A stretch of DNA of 64,000 nt from Gyromitra esculenta (GCA_038503075.1 JBCAML010000010.1:310001-374000), one strand, 5' to 3'. Shown: positions 22,801 through 32,799, numbered from the stretch's first letter. The notes: generated by a model not told the origin, from the letters alone. Made by a program: numbers and translations.

Positions 22801-23485
22801 TACCAAAGTCTCGCCTTTCTTTGCGAACTATGGCTACCACCCTCGTTTTGATACTTCCATCATTCCTTCAACAGCAATTGCCCAAAGCCTAGACTCTTCT
22901 ACCTTTGCAACTACCATGCAAGACTTGTACGATAACCTTCGAACGCAAATTCGAACGGCCCAGGATATCCAGGAAACCTCTACCAATAAGCACCGAACCC
23001 CCGCCCCGGCATACCAGGTCGATGATCCAGTATTCGTATCGATGAAAAATATCTTTACTGTTCGCAACGCTCGGAAACTTGACTGGAAGTGGATGGGACC
23101 CTATCCGGTAAAAAAGATAGTGTCGCCTTTTGCGTACGAAATCGATCTTCCACCCTCAGTCAAGTATCATCCTGTTTTTCACGTTTCACTTCTTAAGCCT
23201 GCCGCCGATGACCCTCTTCCAGGACAAGTTATACCCCCTCCATGTCCGATTGTTGTTAACGAACAAGAGGAATATTTTATTGAGAAAATCCTCGAACAAC
23301 GGACGTACCGTGGACAACAACAATACCTAGTCGAGTGGACTGGCTATGCTCACCCTACCTGGGAACCCGCCGAAGATCTTCAGGATACTACTGCCCTCGA
23401 TGTATTCTTAACTACAACAACTACTACCAATCCTAAGGTTCGCAGGAGCTCACGCTTGAGACGGGGGGCTACTTTCACGGATTGA
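19790..23485 (+). CDS. pol: B2 pol polyprotein (protease-RT-RNase H-integrase-chromodomain)
   Basis: About 1231 residues, uninterrupted, entered by -1 frameshift from gag. In order: aspartic protease (DTGASGFAF near 19977), RT ([10 protein letters not shown] near 21050; motif A reads KLDLPDGYHQ with Pro for the usual Arg), RNase H (ETDTSDFVSDG near 21488), an HHCC zinc finger ending CHTCQ (near 22300), the integrase core with SDRGMQFT and DGQTERLN (35 residues between Asp and Glu), and a C-terminal chromodomain near 23270-23400 ending RRSSRLRRGATFTD. The stop codon lies 13 bases inside the 3' LTR. With gag broken, it could act only in trans. Confidence 0.92.
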   Translation, partial: LVQPRSISDPTLVQNFLPLSAFSISGFSVSGISVEDQLDGEHFVVSCNISHSNKIIKTHALLDTGASGFAFIDKKFASHHSLPFFPLKVPRQLEVIDGRPVTSGDITHIVKLNLSIQNHQEQAPCFVTQLGHYPLVLGIPWMKHHDVHLHFANKRIEFNSKLCTTHCAPHSPIVISPSIPAPPRLNMSFIGAASFRTLTRKRTHQAYAMSLYEINKLIDNETSKEEWKSRIPAEYHDFLDMFDKAKAQGLPPRRPYDHKIQLMEGKDAPFGPLYGMSREELIVLKKYIEDNLEKGFIRASSSPAGSPVLFVKKADGSLRLCVDYRGLNAITVKDRYTSPLIRETLDRLAKAQWYTKLDLPDGYHQIRIAEGEEWKTAFRTRYGLYEYQVMPFGLTNAPGTFQRFVNDCLTEYLDIFCTAYLDDILIYSDTFAEHQTHVRKVLQTLKNNNILLKPEKCEFEVQTTKYLGLILTPDGIKMDEEKLRAVREWGTPKSVKDVQAFLGFANFYRRFILGFSKLASPLTALTRKGIIFEWTVEADIAFENLKYAFTTAPILIHFDPDKKIIVETDTSDFVSDGVLSQYDDAGVLHPVAFFSKKHSPAECNYEIYDKELLAIIRVFEEWRPELEGSKHPIDVISDHKNLEYFMSTKQLNRRQARWAEYLSRFDFVITYRPGSQGGKPDALTRRSRDLPKEGDERLAHQSQVVLKKENIDPKLSLLSASLSNEAAELDAPLEKLFLEGYIADKFPEKILLALKNKDRQSKEITLSECTEENNRLYYRGKLYVPDTDPLRLELIRRHHDAPAAGHSGRDKTFELISRSFYWPKMRDSIGRYVRNCHTCQKVKPVTQRTQGVLRPLPIPNRPWQEISMDFVTGLPESEGYNAILVIVDRLSKMRHLIPCNTTVNSRDVADLYLQHVWKLHGLPTHITSDRGMQFTAHFWKELCKRLGIQARMSTAFHPETDGQTERLNAVMEQYLCSYVSYQQGDWSKWLPMAEFSANNQESASTKVSPFFANYGYHPRFDTSIIPSTAIAQSLDSSTFATTMQDLYDNLRTQIRTAQDIQETSTNKHRTPAPAYQVDDPVFVSMKNIFTVRNARKLDWKWMGPYPVKKIVSPFAYEIDLPPSVKYHPVFHVSLLKPAADDPLPGQVIPPPCPIVVNEQEEYFIEKILEQRTYRGQQQYLVEWTGYAHPTWEPAEDLQDTTALDVFLTTTTTTNPKVRRSSRLRRGATFTD

Positions 23486-23884
23486 AAGACTGGGCATAGG
23501 GTTAGGTTTTGGTTCGATAGTTGTTAGGGACATCGGGTTGTTGTATAATGTTATTGTATTTCGGTTGTTATCGGTTATCGGGTTTGTTAGGAAAAGCGAT
23601 GTATTTAAACGGAGGATTTCGCTTATACATTTCTCTTTTCTTCTTCTCTCTTTAAGCAACGTTCTCGTTTACCTTCTACTGTGTTTATTCAATACAATCT
23701 CGGTTCTTCTCTCAGAACCCTCGCTGTCGCTGATTCCCTTCGCTGCACTTATCTCGCCTTGAGATAGACCCCCGTAGGACTTGTAGAAACATCGCACTTC
23801 TTGAACGTGTAGTTTCCCCCGTCTAAGTAGCACTGCTCACCTTCAGGGATACTGGAGGGCTTAGCAAGAGATCCTACCGTGAGA
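23473..23884 (+). repeat. B2 3' LTR
   Basis: 412 bp, preceded by the purine tract ACGGGGGGCTAC. It differs from the 5' LTR at a few sites, for example AAAAGCGATG against AAAAGCGAGG. Confidence 0.94.
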
Positions 23885-23889
23885 ACCGC

Positions 23890-23935
23890 TCATCTTCAGA
23901 GATACTGAAGGGCTCAAGCAAGGGACCCAACCGTG
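23890..23935 (+). repeat. Solo LTR L0, middle segment
   Basis: The 46 bp after the B2 TSD continue L0 through its third hairpin (TCTTCAG-AGATA-CTGAAGG) to CCGTG, where B3 inserted. Confidence 0.88.
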
Positions 23936-24341
23936 TCTCACGGTTCAGTCTCTCGTTAAGCCCTTTAGTATCCCTAAAGGTGAGCAGTGCTACTTAAGCG
24001 AGATACTAACACGTTCGAGGAGTGCGGTGTTTCTACAGGTTCTACAGTGGGTATACTTCAAGGCGAAGTATCGGCAATGTTTCACAGCGACAGCGAAAGT
24101 TCTGAGATAGAACCGTGGTAGTATTAGAGTAATACAGGTAGAAGTGAACGAGAACGTTGCTTAAGGAAAGAGAAAGAAAAGGAACAAGAACGACCGAAAT
24201 CCACCGCTTAAATACCCCGCTTTCCTTAACAAAACTTATAACCGAAAGATAACCGAGCAACAAAGAGATTGTACAACCATCCAAACCACAATACGACCAA
24301 CAACCCAACCGCGACTCATTATCCGAAATTAATCCATGAAA
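23936..24341 (-). repeat. B3 3' LTR
   Basis: 406 bp, TCTCACGG to CCATGAAA on the plus strand. It contains the CCTTTAG-GGATA-CTAAAGG hairpin. Confidence 0.94.
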
Positions 24342-27300
24342 GTAGCTCCCCCCTTCAAGCGTGAGCTCCTGCGAACACTAGGAGTAACCGACATCGGGAT
24401 AGCCAAAAACTTTTCCAGTGCCGAAGTGTCTACAAGGTCCTCAGCGGGTTCCCAGGTAGGATGGACATAGCCGGTCCATTCAACGAGGTATTGTTGTTTA
24501 TTGCGATACATGCGTTGATCCAAGATTTTCTCGATATAATACTCTTCTTGGTCATTGACAACAACAGGCGCCGGTGGAGGAATGATTTGTCCTGGGAGAG
24601 CATCATGAGCCGCGGGTTTTAATAGAGAAACATGGAATACCGGATGGTATTTGACCGACGAGGGGAGGTTTATCTCATAGGCCAAGGGGGAAACAATTTT
24701 CTTCACCGTGTAGGGACCCATCCATTTCCAGTCTAATTTCCTAGCGTTACGAGTAGTCCTAATGTTCTTCATTGATACGAAGACTTGGTCGTGGATTTGA
24801 TACGCCGGGGCTGGAGTTCGGTGTTTATTAATAGCGGTCTCTTGAATGTCTTGAGCGGTTCTGATCTGTATCCTATGGTGATCGTACAGCTCCTGCATCT
24901 TATTGGCAAAGGTAGCGGCGTCTTGACTCTGAGGGGTAGTTGTCAGGGGGACGAGAGAAGTATCGAATCGAGGATGGTAGCCGTAGTTAGCTAAAAAAGG
25001 GGATACTTTCGTACTCGCCGATTCTTGGTTATTGGCCGAGAATTCCGCCATGGGTAGCCATCTGTTCCAGTCTTCTTGTTGATAGGATACGTATGATCGG
25101 AGGTACTGTTCCATTACCGCATTTAGTCTCTCTGTTTGCCCGTCTGTTTCTGGGTGGAAAGCAGTGGACATCCGGGCTTGTATTCCTAGACGTTGGCATA
25201 ATTCTTTCCAGAAATGGGCAGTGAATTGAGTGCCTCGGTCAGAAGTAATATGTGTGGGTAAACCATGTAACTTCCAGACGTGTTGTAGGTAAAGATCAGC
25301 GACGTCTCTGGAATTGACGGTAGTGTTACAGGGAATCAGATGTCGCATCTTGGATAGTAGGTCAACCACTACCATTATGGCATCATATCCATTTGATTCT
25401 GGAAGGCCGGTTACGAAGTCCATCGAAACTTCTTGCCAGGGACGATTTGGTATAGGCAGGGGGCGGAGGACTCCTGAAGTACGTTGGGTAACGGGTTTTG
25501 CCCTTTGACAAATATGGCAATTGCGTACATAGCGGCTGATTGATTCCCTCATCTTTGGCCAGTAAAAGGTTCTACTGATTAGTTCAAAGGTTTTATCTCG
25601 GCCAGGGTGTCCGGCAGCAGGGGCGTCATGATGTCTTTTAATGATTTCCACACGAAGAGGATCGAAGTTAGGTACGTAGAGGTTCCCTCGATAGCACAAT
25701 CGGTTATTCTCATTGGTGCATTCACTCAAAGTGATCTCCTTTGACCGCTGGTCCTTATTCCTCAGTGCTGCGAGTATCTTTTCCGGAAACTTGTCAGTAC
25801 TATATCCTTCTAGAAAAAGCTTTTCTAGGGGGGCGTCCAATTCAGCGGCTTCATTTGATAAAGAAGCCGACAACAAACTTATCTTGGGGTCAATATTCTC
25901 CTTCTTTAGCACCACTTGACTCTGGTGTGCTAATCTTTCATCCCCTTCCTTGGGGAGATCTCCCAATCTCCGAGTCAAAGCGTCCGGTTTTCCTCCTTCC
26001 TTGCCTGGTCGATAGGTGATCACGAAATCGAAGCGGGATAGGTACTCAGCCCATCTGGCCTGTCGACGGTTGAGTTGCTTGGTGCTCATAAAATACTCAA
26101 GGTTCTTATGGTCACTAATCACATCAATCGGGTGCTTTGATCCTTCAAGCTCAGGGCGCCATTCCTCGAATACTCGGATGATGGCCAGCAATTCCTTATC
26201 GTAAATCTCGTAGTTACATTCCGCGGGGGAGTGTTTCTTTGAGAAGAAGGCCACTGGATGTAGGGTACCGTTATCATCATACTGGGACAGGACTCCTCCC
26301 GACACGAAGTCTGAGGCATCTGTTTCCACGATAATTTTCTTATCAGGGTCAAAGTGGATAAGGACCGGAGCAGTGGTGAAGGCATGTTTAAGGTTTTCGA
26401 AGGCTATATCAGCTTCGATGGTCCATTCAAAAGCGATGCCTTTCCGAGTGAGAGCGGTGAGGGGGGCGGCAAGTTTGGAGAATCCTAGGATGAACCGGCG
26501 ATAAAAATTGGCAAAACCTAAGAATGCTTGAACATCTTTTACGCTTTTCGGTGTTCCCCATTCTCGGACGGCTTTGAGTTTCTCCTCGTCCATTGTAATG
26601 CCATCAGGGGTGAGGATGAGGCCTAAGTACTTGGTCGTTTGTACCTCAAATTCACATTTCTCTGGCTTGAGTAGGATATCGTTGTTCTTAAGCGTCTGAA
26701 GTACCTTTCGTACATGAATCTGATGCTCCGCGAAGTTATCGCTATAGATTAGGATATCATCAAGGTAGGCTGTGCAGAAAATGTCTAGGTATTCAGTTAG
26801 GCAGTCATTAACAAAGCGATGGAATGTTCCTGGGGCGTTGGTTAATCCGGCGGACGTGTCATGCAGCGGAGGCAAAAGCGGTTTTCCATTCATCCCCTTC
26901 CGCGATGTGTACTTGATGATAGCCGTCTCGGAGGTCTAGCTTGGTATACCATTGGGCCTTTGCTAATCGGTCTAGAGTTTCTCGAATAAGGGGAGAGGTA
27001 TAACGATCCTTAACCGTAATTGCGTTCAGGCCTCGGTAGTCAACACATAGCCGAAGGGATCCATCAGCTTTCTTAACAAAAAGTACAGGGGATCCGGCAG
27101 GGGAAGAGCTGGCGCGAATGAAACCTTTATCAAGGTTGTCCTCAATATACTTTTTTAGAACAATCAGTTCCTCTCGGGACATTCCGTATAATGGGCCGAA
27201 TGGGGCATCTTTTCCATCCATAAGTTGTATCTTATGGTCGTATGTGCGGCGAGGAGGTAGTCCTTGAGCTTTTTTTTTGTCAAACATGTCCAGGAAGTCA

Positions 27301-28960
27301 TGGTATTCTGCAGGAATACGTGACTTCCATTCTTCCTTCGTTGTTTTGTCGTCTATGATTTTGTTAATTTCGTAGAGTGACATGGCATAGGCCTGTGAGG
27401 TTCGTTTTCTGGTGAGAGTTCTAAAACTAGCGGCACCGATAAACGACAGGTTGAGCCTAGGGGGAGCGGGAATGGAGGAAGTAGACACGATAGGGGAATG
27501 AGGGGCACAATGGGTGGTGCAGAGTGTTATACCTGTACCTTTTGAAGGAGTTCCTGGCCCTGGAGTTACCCTATCTTTGGAGTTACGCTACTTTAGCACC
27601 TTCCGGATCGGGACTGGAGCCTGTTACCCTGCCTCCAATCCTTCCAGTAGGTATAGTATTTGGAGAAGGAGGGACAGCACCAGAAAAGACCTGTCCCGGA
27701 GGGCAAAAGTAACCCCTAGGCCGTCAAGCAAAACCGTCCTGCGGAATGGGACCCGGAGGGTATGTAGGGGAAGTGTCTGGCTTCGCTGTGGTTCAAACAG
27801 ATTGCGAATCGGACCAAAACTGGCGGAGTTACAGACTGACAAAGATAAGGGAACGCAATGCTACGCGACGATTCAGATAGGCGAAATGATCGTCTCGAAG
27901 AGACGAACGCAATGAAGACGAATACGTAACTCCCGTGTTACCGACATGCATACTGCTCGGAGAATCGCGGATCGGGGCCAGGGAACTCAATGGGGTATCG
28001 GGTATGGAGATAAGGCGAAGTGGTTTCATGTTGTCATAGTAGTTAGCGCCTCTACACCACACTATACCCAAACATAGTAGAGAGGAGGCATTATAAATAC
28101 TCTCGCAGTGGATGTAAACTCTGAGTAGGATCATTAGCGACGAAGAACGAGCCTTATCAATATTATATTGTTTCTAGCAAAATTACTTCCGTGCAATTTA
28201 CTCTTTTACTTGTGAATTACTTTTATCTCGCTTAGCAAGGCCTTGGCCCTTCAGCGTTAGTTATTAAAACCTTACTATTGGAAGTTCTTCACGGAACCTT
28301 GCTTGATCCCTACTTTGAACCCTACGGTTATCTTTTAGCGGTTCATAAGAAGCAGTTAGGACTTGCGCCTGTGTATTGTGTTGCGGATAGCAACCGGGCA
28401 GGTTATAGCGTCTAGATTGTTATCTAAAGCTTCTTGGAGATTTCCTGTGCGGTAAGAAGTACCGGTCTTACACAGAGTTTAGAATTAAACTCAATGCGTT
28501 TGTTGGCAAAATGGAGGTGGACATCGTAGTGATTCATCCATGGTATGCCTAGGACAAGAGGGTAATGGCCAAGTTGGGTAACGAAGCAAGGGGCTTGTTC
28601 ACAGTGGTCTTGAATGGAGAGGTTGAGTTTGACGATGTGGGTGATGTCTCCTGAGCTGACAGGGCGGCCATCGATAACTTCCAGTTGTCGGGGGTTTTTT
28701 AATAGGGAGAGGGGGAGAGAATGGTGACTCGCAAATTCCTTATCAATGAAGGCGAATCCTGAGGCGCCAGTGTCCAATAGTGCGTGTGTTTTAATGATTT
28801 TATTGCTATGGGAAATGTTACAAGAAATAACGAAATGTTCCCCATCCAATTGATCCTCCACGCACATATCCGAAACTGAAAAACCCGAAATGGAAAACAC
28901 AGACAAAGGTAAAGGAAAAGGAACCGAAGCAGGGTCACTGGTCGACTTCGGTAAGACTAG
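24329..28960 (-). pseudogene. B3 pol, interrupted by G1 and damaged in RT
   Basis: Protease starts near 28906 (DTGASGFAF near 28765) and is split by G1 (27525-28472). RT continues at 27519. At about 26845-26885 some 40 bp around the RTRYGLYEY segment are replaced by unrelated sequence, so the frame stops after EWKTAF and resumes at GLTNAPGTF. Downstream, RT ([10 protein letters not shown]), RNase H, integrase (SDRGTQFT, DGQTERLN) and chromodomain are open. The stop lies inside the 3' LTR, as in B2. Confidence 0.9.
27525..28472 (+). repeat. TG..CA repeat G1, TSD CAGAG
   Basis: 948 bp from TGTTATACCTGTACC to CCGGTCTTACA, flanked by CAGAG (27520-27524, 28473-28477) within the B3 protease. Ends, size and TSD fit a solo LTR of a second retrotransposon family. 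The first half is specific to G copies. The last part, from GATCATTAGCGACG (about 28128), is shared with S1 and S2. No long open frame with recognisable content. Confidence 0.85.
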
Positions 28961-28966
28961 TTTAAA
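28923..28966 (-). promoter_or_regulatory. B3 -1 frameshift signal
   Basis: Minus-strand heptamer TTTAAAC (28960-28966), TAG, a 7-nt spacer, then stem ACCGAAG/CTTCGGT (arms 28946-28952 and 28923-28929). This is a third stem sequence that preserves pairing. Confidence 0.85.
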
Positions 28967-30705
28967 GCCTCTTCAGAGGCGCTTGGTGGTTCAAGAGCAA
29001 AAAACTGGGGAGGTAACGGTGGTGGTGGGAGAGACGAGGCGGGGGGAGTACGGTTGGCGGAAGGTGCCGTAAGGGCTCCTCTCATTGCTGGTTTCTTGGG
29101 GGCGGAAGGACAGTTGGCATAGGAGTGGTCGGGGGCGGCACAGAACATACACTTGCCCGTGGAGCGGCGCCATTGTTTCTCTTCCTCAGAGAGCTTTCTC
29201 CGTCCATTAACTATCGTATACCGTTGGTCTTGGGGAGGGCGAGAAAGATTGCTGGTACGGCCAAAGGACAGATCCATGGGGGCTAGTCCTCCTGGGGTGA
29301 AGGAGGAGACAGGAGTGAAGGCGGCGGGAGCACTGAATTGACCCATATTGTCACGAGCGTTTCCTCGTTTCTCTGCTTTGCGAGCTCGGATGCGGTTATC
29401 CAGCCGGGTGAGGGTGAGGATCATGTCCGGAAGGTTACTGGGGGCGATTGGTGCGAACACCATGGCTTCTTTCAGCTCTTCCGACATTCCGTGCTCTAGG
29501 GCGTCCATCTTCGAATTTTCATTGAAGTTGAGTTGTCCCATGATTCTTTGGAAGTCAGCGAGATAAGCTGAGAAATCGCGTTTTCCTTGGCGAAGCTGGT
29601 GGAGTTCTCGTCGAGCTGTGCCGGTTGGATCTGGGTCTCCAAAAGCAGTCTCTAGGGCGGTAATGAGTTGTTCCGCTCTCACGGTTGTACCTCGAGTTAA
29701 GCCCTTCAGTATCCCTGAAGGTGAGCAGTGCTACTTAAGCGAGGCGACAACACGTTTGAAGAGTGCAGCGTGTTCTACAAGTTCTACGAGGGTGTGTTTA
29801 TCTCAAGGCGAGATAAGTGCAGCGAGGTAGACAGCGACAGCAAAGATTCTGAGGTAGAATCGAGATAGTATTTCGGCGATTTACAGTAGAAGGTAACGAG
29901 AACGTTGCTTAAGGAAAGAAGAGAAAAAGAACACAAGCGACAAAGATCCATCTCTTAAATACCCCGCTTTTCAACCATGATGACTCATAACTAGGAAATA
30001 ACCGAAAGCAACCGAAACACAATAACATTATAATCCTGAACCCAAAGCACCACCCCAACAATATCCTTGACCCGATTACTCCTTTATATCCGTGAAATCC
30101 GCGCTAGTCCATGTTGTTAAGCCGGAGGGGAGAACTGTGTGACGGACCTGTTCTAGCGCTGCTCCTTCCAGTCGATTGATGGTGTAGAGGATCATTGTAG
30201 TTTCGTTTGCAAAGCGGTCTCGGTTAACCGTGAGCTTAGAGCGTAGTTGGAGTATAAACCCAGGGAGCTTAGCTCGAGATCCGTCAAATTTCTCTGGATC
30301 TGGCATCCTTTCTGAGCGGTGGGCATTGGTTGGCGGTGGTGGCGTAGCGGTGAGGTTAGGTGGAGCGGGGGGGGCTTGGATGGCGGATCGAGCTTCGTTC
30401 CGTTCTTGTCGTAGTCGGGCGATTAGACCAGCGGTCTCGATGACTCGTTGATCTTGTTCGGTGGCGTGTCGGAGGGCGTTGTTGGTTTGAATTTGGGCTG
30501 TGCCGAGTTTTACCTCAGCTTCCCTTTCGTTCTCCTGGAGGACGTCGATCTGGTCTTCCAGGGCTTGGTAGAGATCTCTGAGGTGATTGTATAGCTCAGC
30601 AGTGTCTTCTCTCAAGGCTTGGGCAAAGGCTTCTCTAGTGGGAAAGCGTGGGGTGGCGACGGCGGCTCCTTCAGTGGAAGGGCCAGCGGGAGCGGGTGAG
30701 CTCAT
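28957..30705 (-). pseudogene. gag: B3 gag split by a solo LTR
   Basis: ATG at 30705 (MSSPAPAGPS). The N-terminal helix-rich part and gag core run to 30098. After the LTR the frame resumes at 29676 (EQLITALETAF) and ends at 28957 with an intact CCHC knuckle (CMFCAAPDHSYANC). Without the insertion the frame would be open. Confidence 0.9.
29677..30097 (-). repeat. Solo chromovirus LTR in B3 gag, TSD TCCGC
   Basis: 421 bp, bounded by TCCGC at 29672-29676 and 30098-30102. On the minus strand it contains ATGAGTCAT, a TATTTAA-type box (CTTAAATA on the plus strand) and AAGCAACGT. Confidence 0.95.
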
Positions 30706-30829
30706 GATGTGGGTGTCGGGCGGGGAAAGGAGTTCTGGTGTAGATATTCCTGGTCTAGCCACTCGGGAATGACTTCAACCAAGGTTTGTGGTTTTCGCAG
30801 TGTTAAGCAAGGGAAGATGCTTAGGATGG

Positions 30830-31090
30830 TGTAAGACCGGTACTTCTTACCGCACAGGAAATCTCCAAGAAGCTTTAGATAACAATCTAGACCCTATAAC
30901 CTGCCCGGTTGCTATCGGCAACACAATACACAGGCACAAGTCCTAACTGCTTCTTATGAACCGCTAAAAGATAACCGTAGGGTTCAAAGTAGGGATCAAG
31001 CAAGGTTCCGTGAAGAACTTCCAATAGTAAGGTTTAATAACTAACGCTGAAGGGCCAAGGCCTTGCTAAGCGAGATAAAAGTAATTCACA
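30830..31090 (-). repeat. TG..CA repeat S1, 3' segment, TSD GATGG
   Basis: On the minus strand this is the end of S1, closing with CCGGTCTTACA next to GATGG (30825-30829). A2 inserted at TCACA (31086-31090), and S1 resumes at 44004. It lies in the leader between the 5' LTR and gag of B3. Confidence 0.88.
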
Positions 31091-31500
31091 TTTCATGGAT
31101 GGATGTTTTCGTTGGTTAGCTGGGTATATGGATACATGGTTGTCACGTCGTGTTGTTGTTCTTTATGTTTCCTTGGGTTTCCGTTGCAATGAGTCAAGTC
31201 TTTGTCATCAGGCGAGTTGGATTATGGTATATAAGCGAAGGGTTTTCCCTCTGGTTGTACTTTTCCTTCTTCTTTCCTTAAGCAACGTCTTCTATAGCAC
31301 ACCTTTGTATTTTACAATACAACCCTCGGTTATACCTCATAACCTTACGCTGTCGCCGCCCTCAAGTCCTCTATACTTGAGACACTTCGTAGAGCCTGTG
31401 GAACATCGTGAATACCCTCGTCGCTTAGTTTTCCCTTCAAGTAGCACTGCTCATCTCGGGGGATACCTGAGAGCTTGAAGATAAACCTCGCTCCTTGAGA
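31091..31500 (+). repeat. A2 5' LTR
   Basis: 410 bp, TTTCATGG to TTGAGA, followed by the primer-binding site TTACGTTGCTTCC (31501-31513). Confidence 0.94.
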
Positions 31501-32430
31501 TTACGTTGCTTCCTCATCCACACCCTCTACCCCGCTTTCCCACGCTACGGTATCAACGCCGCCATGAGTAACCCCGCCCCCGCCCCCTGGACCTTCCCGA
31601 CTTTCGAGAATTTCCAAGCCGCCGCCAACGCCGATCTCGCCTCTGCCTATGAGGAAATCCGATCCCATTATCAACAACGGGTCGATAACCTCACCTACGC
31701 AGACCTACAGCTAGAAGAAGCTGTACAAGAACGAAACAACATGACGGCAAGGTTCAATACTTGCCAATCCCAACTGCAAGCCGCAGAGGCAGAAATCGCC
31801 CGCCTCCGCAACATCGCCCCCCCACCTCCCGCGCCGTCCCCTCCACCTCCACCGGCCCCCAACCAAGGAGGCCGCTCGGATAAAATGCCCGACCCAGATA
31901 AATTCAATGGGTCTCGCGACAAACTCCCCGGTTTCGTTTTACAGCTGCGCTCAAAACTCTCGGTCAATGCCGACCGATTCTCTAGCAACAATAACATGAT
32001 ATTGTACGCTATCAGCCGCCTGGAGGGAGCCGCCCTCGAACAAGTCCGTCACTCAGTACTCCCTGATGGGACCACTACCTGGAATTCCGCCGCCGACTTG
32101 ATCACCGCCCTGGAAACAGCTTTTGGCGACCCTGACCCCCTCGGCACCGCCCGCCGCGAATTACACCAACTCCGTCAGGGAAAGAGGGATTTCTCCGCCT
32201 ACCTTGCCGACTTCCAACGTATCATGGGACGTCTTAACTATGATGAGTCGGCGAAGAACGACGCCCTGGAATACGGCATGTCAGACGAGCTGAAAGAAGC
32301 AGTAGTGACCGTTGCCGACTTTCCCACCACCATTTCATGGATGGTTGTTGTGTTGTTCGGATAGCGGTATAGGTGTTTTGTTGCGTTGCTTTGTTAATCG
32401 TTCTATATGTTTCCCTTGGTTTCCTTTGCA

Positions 32431-32476
32431 ATGAGTCATACGTTTGTCATCAAAGAGGTGGATTATGGGTATATAA
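32431..32476 (+). promoter_or_regulatory. A3 LTR promoter: Gcn4/CPC1-type site and TATA box
   Basis: ATGAGTCAT is the full palindromic site known for Gcn4/CPC1 bZIP activators, and it lies 31 bp before TATATAA. The T/C-rich stretch that follows and the A-rich start at AAGCAACGT fit a fungal transcription start. The same site recurs in many other LTRs here. Factor binding is inference. Confidence 0.65.
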
Positions 32477-32521
32477 GCGAAGGGATTCCCCCTCTTATTG
32501 TACTTTTTCTTCTCTTTCCTT

Positions 32522-32530
32522 AAGCAACGT
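32522..32530 (+). promoter_or_regulatory. Probable transcript 5' end and self-primer AAGCAACGT
   Basis: AAGCAACGT lies 52 bp from the TATA box and is complementary over nine bases to ACGTTGCTT (32745-32753) just after the LTR. It is present in essentially all LTRs of the family in this window, although the flanking bases vary. Confidence 0.7.
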
Positions 32531-32570
32531 CTTCTATTGCACACTCATTGTATCTCACGAATACAAACTC

Positions 32571-32715
32571 AGATTACACCTCGTAATCTTTCGCCGTCGC
32601 CGTCTTCAAGTCATTATAACTTGAACCGTTGGTAGAGCCTGTAGAATCCTCGCACACTCTCCTGTCGTTAGTTTCTCATTCAAGTAGCACTGCTTATCTC
32701 GGGGGATACCTGAGA
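32571..32715 (+). other. Three conserved hairpins in R-U5
   Basis: Hairpin 1: AGATTAC-ACCTC-GTAATCT (32571-32589). Hairpin 2: TTCAAGT-CATTATA-ACTTGAA (32605-32625). Hairpin 3: TCTCGGG-GGATA-CCTGAGA (32697-32715, one G-T pair). In other LTRs the stems change on both sides together, while the ACCTC and GGATA loops stay nearly fixed. Confidence 0.75.
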
Positions 32716-32742
32716 GCTTGACGAGAATCTCGCTCCTTGAGA

Positions 32743-32755
32743 TTACGTTGCTTCC
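32743..32755 (+). promoter_or_regulatory. Primer-binding site TTACGTTGCTTCC
   Basis: Sits immediately after the 5' LTR in A0-A4, B2 and B3 (one change in A4). It lacks the TGG start usual when the CCA end of a tRNA is the primer, and instead matches the complement of AAGCAACGT in R. Confidence 0.7.
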
Positions 32756-32799
32756 TTATCTACACCCTCTACCCATACCCATTTACTTTCGACGTCACT

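Larger units (their letters stand above)
11619..23884 (+). mobile_element. Chromovirus copy B2, full length, TSD ACCGC
   Basis: LTRs of 412 bp at 11619-12030 and 23473-23884. ACCGC lies at 11614-11618 and 23885-23889, within L0. It carries a broken gag, an open pol and the nested copy A4 (13468-19695). Confidence 0.95.
32333..32742 (+). repeat. A3 5' LTR
   Basis: 410 bp. Order: U3 with ATGAGTCAT (32431-32439), TATATAA (32470-32476), a pyrimidine-rich tract, AAGCAACGT (32522-32530), three hairpins, end TTGAGA. Confidence 0.95.
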
